This document shows, one piece after another, positions 29,201 through 38,987 of a DNA stretch of 64,000 nt. Origin of the DNA: Tritrichomonas musculus (Eukaryota; Parabasalia; Tritrichomonadida; Tritrichomonadidae). The notes beneath the pieces were generated by a model, which was given only the letters and a program-made list of their open reading frames with translations, had not been told where the DNA came from and searched no databases. A program made the translations under genes and the position numbers. Numbering within the stretch: the first letter of the stretch is position 1; every line of letters starts with the position of its first letter. Where the stretch lies: positions 3,038,001-3,102,000 of the forward strand of contig JAPFFF010000008.1 of the NCBI GenBank assembly GCA_039105265.1, written 5' to 3'.

Positions 29201-30638
29201 TCATTTCATTCTCATCAGTTCCAGGAAAATGATTTTTAGGATTTTGAAATGATTTTATTATCATTGAAAATGATGGCCTCTTAGCTGGATCTCCCGCCCA
29301 ACATGATTTAATCAAATCTCTGAGTTCCGTAGGCGTATCATCAGGAATTGCTGGCCTATAATTTTCTTGAACAATCATATATGGGAGTTTTTCAACAGTT
29401 ATTCCTTCGTATGGAGGATTTCCAGTAAGAAGCTCCCAAAGAACGATTCCATAAGAGTAAACATCTGCTTTAAAATTATATGATGTAGAACATGTTAAAA
29501 TTTCTGGAGCCATCCACTGAGGAGTTCCAATCAATCCTGTCATTGGAGCATACGATTTTAAACGAACAAGGCCAAAATCGCATATTCTAGCTCTTTTATT
29601 ATCATCTAAAAGAATATTAAGGCTTTTGAGATCTCTATGAATAATATTACGTTCATGCATATATTCCATTCCACGAGCAACATCAATTGCTATAACTGTT
29701 CTGTCTGTAGGCGTTAATTCTTCTGGTTTTGATTTTAAAAAACTGTAAATTGATCCATTAGCTAGTAATTCTGTTACAAGACAAAATGGAGGTTGATTGG
29801 TATAACCAAGAAGTTTCAAAATTGAAGGATGAGATAGCGTAGTGAGAGTAAAAATTTCTCGTCTAAACATTTCAAGTTCTGCAGGAGCGAGTTCTCTACA
29901 ATGCAAAACTTTAATTGCTACTACCATTTCGGGTCTACCAACAATATGACCTTTATAAACTTTTCCAGAGCGACCTTCACCAATTACTTCGTTATAAATT
30001 AATTGTTCGTGATCCAATACCAAGTTTAAAGTCGATGGAATTGATGGAATTGTAATAATACCAGAGCATAAATCAAAATCTGCTTGATTTGTCTCTATTT
30101 TTATATCCTTTCTTTTAAGTGAATCAAGACGATCAGATATTCGTTCTTTAATATCTTTTCGATTATTTAAATCTTTTTGAGTACGTACTTGAAGTAAAAG
30201 ATTACAAATTAATTTCAAATCAACTTGATCTTGAGAAAGGAGTTCGTCAGGAGATAATGTAAATATTTCTGCGGCTTTCGGAAAATTAAGATTTTGGAGA
30301 TCCGCAATTGTTTTTTGTCGAATTGATAGAAATTCTTCGAATGTATTTTGAAAAGATGTCATTAAAACAAACTGGATACAAGAATCTCGATTACACTGAA
30401 TACTGTATTGAATAAGTTGTTCGATTGAATTATTAAGGGAATTCATAATTGAAGCAAATTTCTTCGTATTTTTCCAATTTGGTGGAGGATTTGGCGAGAT
30501 TAAATCTGGAAGTAGTTTATATGATCGAATAAGCGAATTAATTTTTGAGCAATGAACAGCAGCTGACATCTCTAGTTTTTGAAGAAGAGCAATATTTTCG
30601 AGAAAAGGGCTTATATGCTCTAAATAGACATCAGACAT
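26232..30638 (-). CDS. TKL-group protein kinase with long helical-repeat C-terminus
   Basis: The CDS starts at the first ATG (30638); the frame extends upstream to a TTG at 30683 without an ATG. The 1468 residues comprise a helical N-terminal region (1 to about 200, no known domain), a kinase domain (about 213-470) and a long C-terminal helical region with Asn/Asp-rich low-complexity inserts. Kinase motifs are GEGRSGKVYKG, VAIKVL, HRDLKSLNILLDD, CDFGLVR, GTPQWMAPEIL and WAGDPAKRPSF. The SLNILL loop and the WMAPE segment mark the tyrosine-kinase-like group, whose members phosphorylate Ser/Thr. The C-terminal region (ALATTAKHLRK, LAVIDEASLI, RVGAFLCLANFSLY) looks like armadillo/HEAT repeats. 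TKL kinases are strongly expanded in trichomonads. Confidence 0.87.
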   Translation of the reverse strand: MSDVYLEHISPFLENIALLQKLEMSAAVHCSKINSLIRSYKLLPDLISPNPPPNWKNTKKFASIMNSLNNSIEQLIQYSIQCNRDSCIQFVLMTSFQNTFEEFLSIRQKTIADLQNLNFPKAAEIFTLSPDELLSQDQVDLKLICNLLLQVRTQKDLNNRKDIKERISDRLDSLKRKDIKIETNQADFDLCSGIITIPSIPSTLNLVLDHEQLIYNEVIGEGRSGKVYKGHIVGRPEMVVAIKVLHCRELAPAELEMFRREIFTLTTLSHPSILKLLGYTNQPPFCLVTELLANGSIYSFLKSKPEELTPTDRTVIAIDVARGMEYMHERNIIHRDLKSLNILLDDNKRARICDFGLVRLKSYAPMTGLIGTPQWMAPEILTCSTSYNFKADVYSYGIVLWELLTGNPPYEGITVEKLPYMIVQENYRPAIPDDTPTELRDLIKSCWAGDPAKRPSFSMIIKSFQNPKNHFPGTDENEMRQRFGIFKKLLSAQSSFNRIEMSASSTSSAQMEQKEKPVIDHNSTDDEINDELMVLEKTASSSYLIRNKGIKSNSPLPYADSRHGDGINPNVHADPSLMSTPNMKYSFLNMHTHHLSSSSLPINHVDQIVLKYVQAIANNDIFNLELNLKEIMSLYKSGILLTIPNSFIPETVDILRNSYKNDNSPSKIHVSDEINVRILKVLSDLLGNRALFDQFVISDGFSMLSNLMQSSNPSVAELALATTAKHLRKDIITIDLIKALLVFNTYNDNKIRNFALTTLFLVLDFQFEMLCTMPSFIYHLLCFVLKPLPLQSIEQLLQVTAKFINKITSFPVSVMSQLIWLQTNVPRQFHSIAVNCLMSAVRLEEGRMCFPPEFWRYAQRDFASYKNLFKSYVHGVVGVVHKNCSCCFCSSEKVQHNNQSKEEKEDYNDYFKFKDKSNDFKLGEEEENNNNNSDNDSDNDDDEDNQIYLNLNDNNGNNDGKADNNLPLKANLPPRCNELVLSLKDLSVEHKEALQLLVQLTRDSRCARIVLTHLPMSCKISSSLLFKLYYNLAVIDEASLIIGEEDEFYTVCKSVLGSKYQNDACQLIRRVKLNTFLLENSGLVEQIISLLIIISSKTPNSNPTPKITPKSSYPQSKFKTFSKSKYKTKPASSKFKLSKLGDEDDDNNNSNFVSAGTVKVSRSVSKTLRIKNETGPSSKKKMSSANDDTNDETINNSPTNINDNCIDFESDFINPKPNTKAITDEDSDIEGFDVSNYTKEKEEEELWNLMSVIFTISQNRYFPCFKHINQNLLQLMNNSMSSKLRVGAFLCLANFSLYTDDKSNTLASNSAEAITNTFYANIDIPSVLNVAAELINNDNHAIQVVCLECARKNVEKISKKDLKQVISVFLQSFERQSKLKKNSNTDGNDDNDDGEDSNSSESLEFAEILFERSQRIYSPSVHDENNINYNKTEKHSYASDGIANGSSKANRMSKAKLLQSLATVCSQK

Positions 30639-30984
30639 AATTAACAAGTTGCTAATACAACTATGAACTTTCTTTTTTTTCAATGTGCTAATTGAAAAAT
30701 TGTATATATCAAATTTGTGTTCGCAAATTCACAATTCTTTTTTTTTCCCCCGGAAATGAAACTAAACAATTGATATTAATTGGCTTTAAACAAAAGATTT
30801 TTCATTTAGTGAATATCATTTACGAATATTTAATATTAATTATTATCTATTTAGATGTAAAAATGTAATTTTAATTTTCTAGAACGACATTTAACCAAAT
30901 ATACTTTGAATTTTTTTTTTTTATTAATTTCATAATTTGCTTAGTATTTATTCAAAATTGAGAAGAAAAAATACGTTATTGTAA
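30639..30984. other. divergent promoter region
   Basis: These 346 bases separate the TKL kinase (leftward) from the CH-like gene (rightward) and must hold both promoters. It is AT-rich with a CCCCCGG patch near 30748-30754. No element could be assigned. Confidence 0.5.
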
Positions 30985-32868
30985 ATGCTCAACACCAATA
31001 ATTCTTCATTGAATTCCACAGATGCTGAGCTTTCAGACATAACGACCAAATATGATGAATCTTCAAAGATCGAACAGCATATTTCTTGGATAACACAAAC
31101 TATTTCAAGAATTGTATCTACATCTTATCGAATTTCAGTTCAAAGATTAGAAAATCAATCAGTATTATCACCAGCATCTTTACTTTTAAATCTTTCTTTT
31201 GCACGAAATTCTGCAATTCCAGAATATTCTCAAATTTCAATGTTTGCGAAAACACCAATCACATTAACTACACTTTCAAACGGCTCGCATTATGCATTAA
31301 TTGCATCAATCTTATCAAATGGGCTTTTTTCTTTTGATACAAACAGATCAATTTCTTCACAATTTGATTTAGTATTCAAATCTCTTGCTTCAATCGGATT
31401 CAAACCTCGCCAGCCATGCTCACAATTTGGATTGATGTCTAATATTACAAAGCACCATATTAATTTGTGTGAAACATTTGAATTTGCGATTTTTGAAAAA
31501 TCACTCTCAATTGAAAAATTACTAGAAGATATCAGAAAAGTCCCAAGATCTTTCTTTGTGCTTCACGACGGCTATTACCCAACCAAAATCGAAGAAGCTA
31601 TTGCTCTATGGCTTTCAAAATTTCCATGCATAAATGATCTTCCAGAAATCAAATATTCAGAATTCGAAAAATTTCAAGAAGAAGTTTCAACTGGAGTTTA
31701 CGTCCCTGCTGTTCTTAGTCGCATATATCCTCAAAGGATAAACAAAAAATCAATTTTACAAACAGAATCAACTTCAAATAATTCAAATTTAAATTTATCA
31801 TTAAATTTTGATAATTTAAATCAGAATATAAATTGGGAAAAATCTAAACAAATTTTAAATGAACTTGGCGCTTTTGTTCCTTCAGATTTCTCGTTAAGCT
31901 ACAATTTATTCATGTGCTTTATAAGCGACTTATATTATGCAACAAGAAGTGGTGTGAAAAAATTTGTTCGCGTTGAAAGATCACCAAGTGCAATTTCAAG
32001 TAGCCGTCGTCCACAGACAGCATCCGTCACATCTCAAATAATAGAAAAAAATTTAAAACCACCAACAGAAAAATTTGTTTTATTCAACCAAATAAGCATT
32101 GAAAGAGGAAAAGATATTGAACCAATTTCTAATAAGCCTATTCAAACGAGACCTCATACAGGTCCCAATGTTTTCCGTCCTTCTCGAAAGCGACTACCTC
32201 AAAATAGTATGACATCAAGCAATCATCAAAAAAAGAATATGAATGAAGTTAATATTCATAATATTCAAAGTCAAAAAAGACCAATCAAAACAGCAATCAC
32301 AAAGAAAAGACCTTCATTAATAATTTCGAATAAAAACAGCAAACAAACATTAAATAATCATGTATCTGATATTGATGATGAAACTAATTTGATGCAGCTT
32401 TTCACTTTTATGAGACGTGGAGAGAGAAAAGATAAATTTGTTGATATTGATGATCCTCTTGTTATGATTAAACCACTTTGTTCACTACTTAAATCAGATA
32501 AGGCTAACGAACAAACCTTCTCTAAATTTTGGTCTCTCATTCAAAATGATCCACAATCAATGAATCATTATAAAAACTGCTTTGCTTTTTTAAATGCTCT
32601 TGGTGGAAATAATAACGAATTTGCAGCTTCAAGAAGAATTGTATACTTTGCACGCCAAATGCTCCAGTCATATTTACCAGATCCAGCCTCATCCGCTGAT
32701 ATTACTTTTCGTTCAAAGAGAGAAATCAATACATCATATCAATCAAGGAGAGCTTTGCTAGCAAAGAAAACTAAAATTAGTCAAAATATTAGTTTTAATT
32801 CAAAGCCAGATTTCAAAGCTCTTATCAATACATCTCAATCGGATTCAATAATTCACACAAAAATATAA
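30985..32868 (+). CDS. hypothetical protein with possible calponin-homology-like region
   Basis: A 627-residue protein. Residues about 20-340 are globular; the stretch from IEEAIALWLSKFPCINDLPEIKYSEFEKF through VPAVLSRIYP and, after an Asn-rich loop, INWEKSKQILNELGAFVPSDF has the helix order of a CH domain (a leading W helix, a buried helix, then NW..A..ILNELG). This is a weak, by-eye similarity. Residues about 340-480 are basic, Ser/Pro-rich and disordered, and the last 150 are helical. If the CH reading holds, microtubule or actin binding would be expected. Otherwise the function is unknown. Confidence 0.55.
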   Translation: MLNTNNSSLNSTDAELSDITTKYDESSKIEQHISWITQTISRIVSTSYRISVQRLENQSVLSPASLLLNLSFARNSAIPEYSQISMFAKTPITLTTLSNGSHYALIASILSNGLFSFDTNRSISSQFDLVFKSLASIGFKPRQPCSQFGLMSNITKHHINLCETFEFAIFEKSLSIEKLLEDIRKVPRSFFVLHDGYYPTKIEEAIALWLSKFPCINDLPEIKYSEFEKFQEEVSTGVYVPAVLSRIYPQRINKKSILQTESTSNNSNLNLSLNFDNLNQNINWEKSKQILNELGAFVPSDFSLSYNLFMCFISDLYYATRSGVKKFVRVERSPSAISSSRRPQTASVTSQIIEKNLKPPTEKFVLFNQISIERGKDIEPISNKPIQTRPHTGPNVFRPSRKRLPQNSMTSSNHQKKNMNEVNIHNIQSQKRPIKTAITKKRPSLIISNKNSKQTLNNHVSDIDDETNLMQLFTFMRRGERKDKFVDIDDPLVMIKPLCSLLKSDKANEQTFSKFWSLIQNDPQSMNHYKNCFAFLNALGGNNNEFAASRRIVYFARQMLQSYLPDPASSADITFRSKREINTSYQSRRALLAKKTKISQNISFNSKPDFKALINTSQSDSIIHTKI

Positions 32869-33324
32869 TTTTTTTTTAGAGGAGCCCAAAATTATTCGTA
32901 TTATAAATTGTTTTTGTTTTTAAGCAAAAAATTGATTCCTTTAAATTTCATAAAAGGCAAAAATGCTTATTTACATAATTGAACGTGCTTTTTATGAATA
33001 TCTATATATTGTTATTTAAAAGATATAGAAATATTTTAACATTTATTTTTTTTTTATAATCTTTCTAATAATTTTTATAAAATAGATGTAAAGCTAAATT
33101 CAAACTATTATTATCATTTTAGTTAAAATTGGATTTGATAAATGAATTTCAACTGATGCACAAAGAAAATAATTTGACGTTATTCACTTGTAAAGGTGAC
33201 ATTATAGATCGTCATTCATTTTTTTTTTTTTTTTTTAATTAATTAAAGTTTTTGCATTTATTCCTTTACCAAAGAAAAAATCAGATGACCAAATAAAAAT
33301 TTAAAAAGTTACATAATAAAATTA
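32869..33324. other. intergenic, no gene seen
   Basis: A 456-base AT-rich spacer with a T run of about 17 (33220-33237). No gene seen. Confidence 0.55.
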
Positions 33325-36300
33325 ATGGAAACTTTACTTGGTAATAAAAGCTTTCGATTAAAAGATTTTCTTAAAATATCTGATGATTGGCAAACATCAA
33401 CTGCCTCTGGAGTAAATATATCTGCAAAAAAAGAATGGGACATTACTAATCCACTTACAATAGATCATTTTTTACAAAGATATTCAGGCGGCACAAACGG
33501 GAGAATTATAGCACAATACAAAAGATTTCTGGAAGAACGCCCAGAGCATGTTGTTACGCTTCATGATCATAAATTCAATACAATAGGAAAATGCGTTGTT
33601 AAGGAACAATGCAGGGATATATTTTTTTATGTTTCTAGTACTGACGAACTCAGAGTTGTTACTTCTAGTGGCCGTCTGTTTCTTTTTCAAGGTGAGACAG
33701 TTGTTTCAAATTTACCAATTTTATGTCCTGATCTCGAGCCAATTGAAGAAAATCAAAATGAGCAAGAAAGTACACCAAAACAAAAACGAAATAGAGAAAT
33801 CATAAATGTTGCATTTTGGGAAACAGGCTTTGTTTACATTGATCGTGATGGATATGTTGTTGAATATCAAATTGATCAATCCAATATACAAGCATTCGAT
33901 ACAAATAAAAACGAAGAGTATATCAAAAATGTTGAACCACAAAAAAACCATCGTTCAAAAGTTCTTTCACGTGATCTAAAATCTATTGGAATCCCAATTT
34001 GCTTTGAAGTTATACCACCCGAATATACTGGTCTTCCTAATGACTCTCCGTATGTATTTGTGGTAGGATCAGATAAAACGATTTATATTCTCTCAGAAGG
34101 CAATTCATCATCAGTAAAATTTCCAGGAGATATCATCTCAATGTCTTTTTCGCCTGCATACCAACTAATAGCTTTCATCATTCATCCCAATATATTATTA
34201 ATAACGCCAATCAATCTTGAAACTCTTCTCTTTCGTCTTGATATTGATGAAGGCGATTGCCTTGGACAACTTTCATGGGCAGGTAACGATATTCCCGTCT
34301 TATCATTTGATAAGTTTTGCCTCCTCATCCTTCAAAGCGGAGAAACTATAAAGATTCCTACAACATCACAGTCACTAATTATCAAACAATCAGATTCCTG
34401 CCTTATTTTTACAGAAAAAGCTCTATATCATACATCTCTTGTCAGCGATACCCTTGCCAACTGTTTTGGTGTAAGAGAATATACCACAGCTGAAACAAAT
34501 GCTGTTAAGCTCCTTCGCGCCTTTTGTTCATATTCACATGCTCAAGTCTCAAAGATGAAAGAAAATGCACTCAAGATAGCCATAAAAGACCTTATTGAAG
34601 CAGCTCAACAGCTTGAGTGTGACATTACAATTGATACAAACGTGTCTCATTCTAAGCAGCAAGTAGCAGATTCACAAACACTTTTGATGACAGCTGCTTG
34701 TTTTGGCCGTTCCTACCTATTATCAAAACAAGACGATAAAAACGAAATTACCGATGAATTTGTCAAGGCCACAAAGTGGATTCGATTAGCTAATATGTTT
34801 AAACGTACATTAAATATTTGTGTATCACCCAAATCATTACGTGAGACTTCAACAGTTGATGATTGCATAGCGAGACTTTGTTATCGTGAACTTTTTACCC
34901 CAGCATTTGAAGTAGCCGACGAACTTGGCGGGGACAAATCAGCAATTGTTACCAGATGGTGTTATAGAATTGTCGACAAAATTGGCCATGACGATAAACT
35001 CTGTTACAAATGTCTAATGCACATGAAGAAGTCACTTACGAAGAATAACAACAACATTAAATCATCACCACCATCATCATCGCCTGCGGCACCGATTCTT
35101 TCTGCCTTCAGCAAGATGAGGAAGGGCAAAGATGACTTTGAAGAGAATGATTCAATGAATAATTATCGTTCAACGTGCCCACTTTTTGATACCGCAGCAA
35201 TAGCTTCGGGGTGCCTCATTCGGGGCCACCCCAAACTTGCCTCTCACATTGCAAGTAACGAGCTTAACGGATCTCTTGTTATACCGTTTTTTGCAGCGTC
35301 TGGATTGTGGAAGGAGGCACTTATTGCGGCCGCAAACACGTGGGATTCGAACGTCTTTGTTGAAGTACTGAAAAAGGCGGTTATTTCGACGGTTGAAGTT
35401 GATATCGCTGATGCAATTGAAAGTAACTATTTCGCTTACTCAACTGCTGCCAAAATTGTCCTCTGCAACAGGCTGCACAGGCTGTCGGAAAACAAGGCCA
35501 ATCTGATCAATGAGAGGCGAAAATCGAGAAGCCGCTCAGTCAACACAACTGACGTAGAACTCGCCGCTAATGCTCGGAACAAAGAAGAGATGGTCTCTCT
35601 CTTGTGTCGGCTTTTTAATAGCGCCCCTCGCAACAAAAATACGTTAAATTTCTACATAAAAAACAAACTTAGAATTTTGAATGCTGAAGTGGTCGCATCC
35701 TCTGAATCTTCTCTATCCGATTCAATTATTCAACAAAATGACGATGATATCAAAAAAACTAGCTTTGAACACTCAAACGTTCATTGGCTCGCTAACCAGT
35801 CTGATTTGATGTCACTTGAAATCAAGGCGATCAACCTTTATCAGAAACTGGTCAAATCTATTGACCCTGAAAAAGTTCCTGAAAATTGTGTAAAAATTTT
35901 TGAGGATCTCAAAAATTTGAATTTGAGTCAGTTGACCGTTAATTCGTTAATTATTTTTGCCTTTAATTTGAATAGTTTACAGAAATTGATTGAGCTCTCA
36001 AAAACAGAAAATTGTGAAGAAATCAATCCGAAAAAAGCTGTGGCAGTTGTGGCTAATTATTTGGCCAATAATAATCGTTATAGTGAATTTAAAAAATTCC
36101 TCTCTAAATGCGACCCTCCTTTCTATTCTTGCTACAGAATTTCGGCAGCAGTGGCCCTCCACCGCTTCGGAGTTGAGAAGGCAATCGAGTTTATTAATGG
36201 TATTGCTGATGGAAAGGAGAAACAGACAATTTTGGCAATGCTCAATGCAGCTGTCAATTCTAACCCAAAAGGAGATGTTCCATTTTACCAACTCCAAAGA

Positions 36301-36357
36301 GACGTATACGGAACTGGCATGATTGCAACTGATTTATTCAGATCGAGATTTATTTAA
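33325..36357 (+). CDS. VPS16: VPS16-like subunit of HOPS/CORVET tethering complexes
   Basis: A 1010-residue protein, longer than human VPS16 (839). The N-terminal half is beta-rich and propeller-like. The C-terminal half follows VPS16 closely in order: LCYRELFTPAFEVADELG (about 515-533; human LVLRRLYPLAIQICEYL), IVTRWCYRIVD (human ILAHWACYKVQ), then FDTAAIASGCLIRGHPKLASHI (about 620-642; human [20 protein letters not shown]) and WDSNVFVEVLKKAV. The final helical solenoid runs to about 1000. VPS16 is the core subunit that binds VPS33 and drives endolysosomal fusion. Family call comes from recalled motif order, not a search. Extra length lies in a Ser/Pro insert near 573-610. GC is locally raised at about 34900-35640. 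Confidence 0.75.
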   Translation: METLLGNKSFRLKDFLKISDDWQTSTASGVNISAKKEWDITNPLTIDHFLQRYSGGTNGRIIAQYKRFLEERPEHVVTLHDHKFNTIGKCVVKEQCRDIFFYVSSTDELRVVTSSGRLFLFQGETVVSNLPILCPDLEPIEENQNEQESTPKQKRNREIINVAFWETGFVYIDRDGYVVEYQIDQSNIQAFDTNKNEEYIKNVEPQKNHRSKVLSRDLKSIGIPICFEVIPPEYTGLPNDSPYVFVVGSDKTIYILSEGNSSSVKFPGDIISMSFSPAYQLIAFIIHPNILLITPINLETLLFRLDIDEGDCLGQLSWAGNDIPVLSFDKFCLLILQSGETIKIPTTSQSLIIKQSDSCLIFTEKALYHTSLVSDTLANCFGVREYTTAETNAVKLLRAFCSYSHAQVSKMKENALKIAIKDLIEAAQQLECDITIDTNVSHSKQQVADSQTLLMTAACFGRSYLLSKQDDKNEITDEFVKATKWIRLANMFKRTLNICVSPKSLRETSTVDDCIARLCYRELFTPAFEVADELGGDKSAIVTRWCYRIVDKIGHDDKLCYKCLMHMKKSLTKNNNNIKSSPPSSSPAAPILSAFSKMRKGKDDFEENDSMNNYRSTCPLFDTAAIASGCLIRGHPKLASHIASNELNGSLVIPFFAASGLWKEALIAAANTWDSNVFVEVLKKAVISTVEVDIADAIESNYFAYSTAAKIVLCNRLHRLSENKANLINERRKSRSRSVNTTDVELAANARNKEEMVSLLCRLFNSAPRNKNTLNFYIKNKLRILNAEVVASSESSLSDSIIQQNDDDIKKTSFEHSNVHWLANQSDLMSLEIKAINLYQKLVKSIDPEKVPENCVKIFEDLKNLNLSQLTVNSLIIFAFNLNSLQKLIELSKTENCEEINPKKAVAVVANYLANNNRYSEFKKFLSKCDPPFYSCYRISAAVALHRFGVEKAIEFINGIADGKEKQTILAMLNAAVNSNPKGDVPFYQLQRDVYGTGMIATDLFRSRFI

Positions 36358-37045
36358 TTATTTTTATTTATTTGTGTTTTATTTGCATTTGTATTAAAAA
36401 ATTTTAACTTTTTGCATTGTTATCAAAAAGTTCGTTCTTTAAAATGATTCCATTTTTTTTTTTTTTTTTTTTTTTAAGTCTAACTTCAATCTGAAATTGA
36501 ATGAATCTAAGCATTTTCATTTGTCTCTAACGTACAATCATGAAATCAACTTTTGTCTCGAAATTTGTCTCATACTCAAAAAGCGGGAGTTAAAAATATG
36601 AAAGAAATTTGCTTAAAAGTATTAAAAAGTATTATATATTGCATTGATTATGTATTCATTAAATAAAAGCAAGTGTATTTATCAATATTACGATTTTTAA
36701 TTAAAAATTGAATGAAAAAATGGCCCAAGACAAATTCACTTTTGTCTAGACAAGTTTAGACAAGACTTGTCTATGTAAACCATTGAAAATTGAATGATAA
36801 ACTTTTATTATGACAAGAGACAAAAGTTTCCACTTCAAAAAGTTTCTTTAAAATTCAATTATATTTATATAAAAATTTCAAAGAATTTTATGATTCTCAA
36901 AGAGAACGATAAAAAAGCTTTGAATTTATAAATAAACTGGTTTTAATAATGTCCGCTTTAGTACACTTTTCAAATATATTTATCTTCTTCTATATATAAA
37001 AAAATGAAAATTGTGTTACATTATTTCATATAGAATTAAATGAAT
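36358..37045. other. left flank of transposon island
   Basis: AT-rich with a T run of about 23 (36452-36475). CAACTTTTGTCTC at 36547-36559 is matched in reverse complement by GAGACAAAAGTT at 36817-36828. Between them TAGACAAG/CTTGTCTA pairs around 36745-36775 form a small palindrome. These look like remnants of small inverted-repeat elements. No gene. Confidence 0.5.
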
Positions 37046-38434
37046 AGTGCAAAAAATAAATAAAAATTTTTTTGAATTTTTTTTCAAAAAGATAAACAAA
37101 AAACATAATATTTTACACGCGAAGAATAAAATTTTAACCCATATCACTCAAAATTGAATTAATAAAAATAAAAAATATACAAAACATGATCGGCGATAAT
37201 TTTTTACTTCAGAAATCTTGATCTGTAATGAATTTAATGTTCTGAATTTTTGATAGCTGGTATTTGAAATGGTCTAAATTGAAAGGTTAATTGGTCTTGA
37301 ACAAAAACTAAATCAGTTCTATATTTATCATGCTGGTTTTTTACTTGTTTCCAGTGTCCATTTAGTGAGTTCCCACCAATTTGGTTGCAAACAATGCAAC
37401 GAGCTAAAAAGCTTGAGTAATAATTGTGGATCTTTTGTTTTGATATTGAAAACCAAATACGACGTAGAAAAAAAAAGCTGCTCTTTTGAATCGAACCAGT
37501 ACCCACTGATTCTGGATTTCATGAGGTCCCAGACCTGCTCGATAGGAGACAGGTCTGGAGACCTCGCTGGCCATGTAATTTTCCTTGGTACATTTTTTTC
37601 GATCACTGATTTGGTGAATAAAGACCTATGAGGAGGTGCATTATCCTCCTGCCACTGCCAGTTAAAACCGAAGTTTTGATATAAATTAAAAAAAATTCTA
37701 TTATTAATAAGAGACTGACAATAATACTGAGAATTAACTCTTTGGTTAAACCAGAGAAGATCTGACTGATAACCGTTAGGTCCTATAGAACCCCATATCA
37801 TAACCGATGTAGGGTGCTGTACCTTTTCATAAAAGGCTTCATCTGGAAATTCTCCTGGCGTTCTCCAAATTCCTCCACCTCTTGTATCGACTTCGACCAG
37901 GCATTCGTCTGAAAAAATGATATTTGGCATGTCTCTATAGCTTTTGAAGACAAATTGCTTGGAAAATTCAACTCTTGCACTTTTATGCGCTTCTGTTAAT
38001 GGTGGTATAGCAGTTTTTTCGAAAAATTTGATTTTATTTGAATTTAAAATTGACTTTACTGAGGTTTCAGATATTTCAAAATCTTTCGAAACTTCTTTCA
38101 GTTTTTGAGTCGGAGAAGATTTCATCGATCCTATAACGCCATTAATCATATCTGAGCAGATTTCTATCGGTCTGCCTCTCTTTGGTGAAATCGTATTATG
38201 ATCCAAATAAGAATCATAAAATGTTCTTACAGTGCTTGGTGCTCGATTCAATAATGAACCAATCAATTCCCAACGGCGTCCAAATACTTCTACTTTTTGG
38301 ATAATTAATATTTTTTCTTGCTCATTTAGAGGTCCTTTAATTGTCATTTTTATCATAAATTTGAGAGTGCATTCAAAAACAATTTGAATTAATTTTTTGC
38401 AAAAAGTTATTTTTTATTTATTTTTATTTGCACT
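37046..38434 (-). mobile_element. Tc1-like transposon, ends tentative
   Basis: The limits are set by a weak inverted pair, AGTGCAAA followed by A/T-rich bases at 37046-37065 and its complement ending TTTGCACT at about 38415-38434. Because these are AT-rich and no TA duplication is clear, the ends may be wrong. The element contains one transposase gene on the minus strand. Confidence 0.35.
37328..38356 (-). CDS. Tc1-family transposase (DD34E)
   Basis: A 342-residue ORF, the usual Tc1 length, without internal stops. N-terminal helix-turn-helix DNA-binding region (EVFGRRWELIGSLLNRAPSTVRTFY, then a GRP linker KRGRPIE). The catalytic triad is visible as IIFSDE (first Asp), QEDNAPPH (second Asp) and ARSPDLSPIEQVWDLMK (Glu). 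There are exactly 34 residues between the second Asp and the Glu, the DD34E spacing of Tc1 elements. It cuts and pastes the element at TA sites. Whether it is active is unknown because clear terminal repeats were not found. Confidence 0.9.
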   Translation of the reverse strand: MIKMTIKGPLNEQEKILIIQKVEVFGRRWELIGSLLNRAPSTVRTFYDSYLDHNTISPKRGRPIEICSDMINGVIGSMKSSPTQKLKEVSKDFEISETSVKSILNSNKIKFFEKTAIPPLTEAHKSARVEFSKQFVFKSYRDMPNIIFSDECLVEVDTRGGGIWRTPGEFPDEAFYEKVQHPTSVMIWGSIGPNGYQSDLLWFNQRVNSQYYCQSLINNRIFFNLYQNFGFNWQWQEDNAPPHRSLFTKSVIEKNVPRKITWPARSPDLSPIEQVWDLMKSRISGYWFDSKEQLFFSTSYLVFNIKTKDPQLLLKLFSSLHCLQPNWWELTKWTLETSKKPA

Positions 38435-38683
38435 TTTGATTAAAACCGCAAATAACATTCTCAAAATTGAGAAAAGCGGAAATTATTTAATCAAGTTTAA
38501 AATAATACAAAATATCACATAATTTTAATTTTATTATTGTATTAAAATCAGAAAATCTCACAAATGGTCCACTTTTTGAACTTCTTCCTCTCAAAAATCA
38601 AAAAAAAATTATTTTGGTCAGATACCCTAAAAAAGTGAAAAATTGAATTAAAAACGATAAATAAATAAAAAAATGTTTAAGAA

Positions 38684-38985
38684 TTAAAGAATATCACTTA
38701 TTTGGAGTCCAGCGCTGTCATGGTCGTAGTCCACATATAAAAGATAAGCTTCGCTAAGCCATCTTCCATGAGTCTTGATTATGTCGGGATCTATATGATG
38801 CTGCGATACCAATGTTGCTCCACCTCTTCGAAATGAATGCCAGGAGTATAGGTTCTTATCAAGACCTAATTGACTGAGAACATCGTTGAGTTTACGTCTT
38901 AAATAATATTCTTTTATATTAACGATAAGATCTTCATCTTTTAAATTGGCAATAAATCCTATAAAATTGAGAGTATGATAGCATT
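38684..38985 (-). pseudogene. tyrosine recombinase, C-terminal catalytic part (cut off)
   Basis: This minus-strand stretch reads HSFRRGGAT (the family H-x-x-R box), THGRW (second His/Trp position) and YLLYVDYDHD with the candidate nucleophile Tyr, ending at a stop at 38684. It is the missing end of the recombinase on the other side of the mariner. The mariner lies between the first catalytic Arg and the H-x-x-R box. Confidence 0.8.
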
Positions 38986-38987
38986 TA

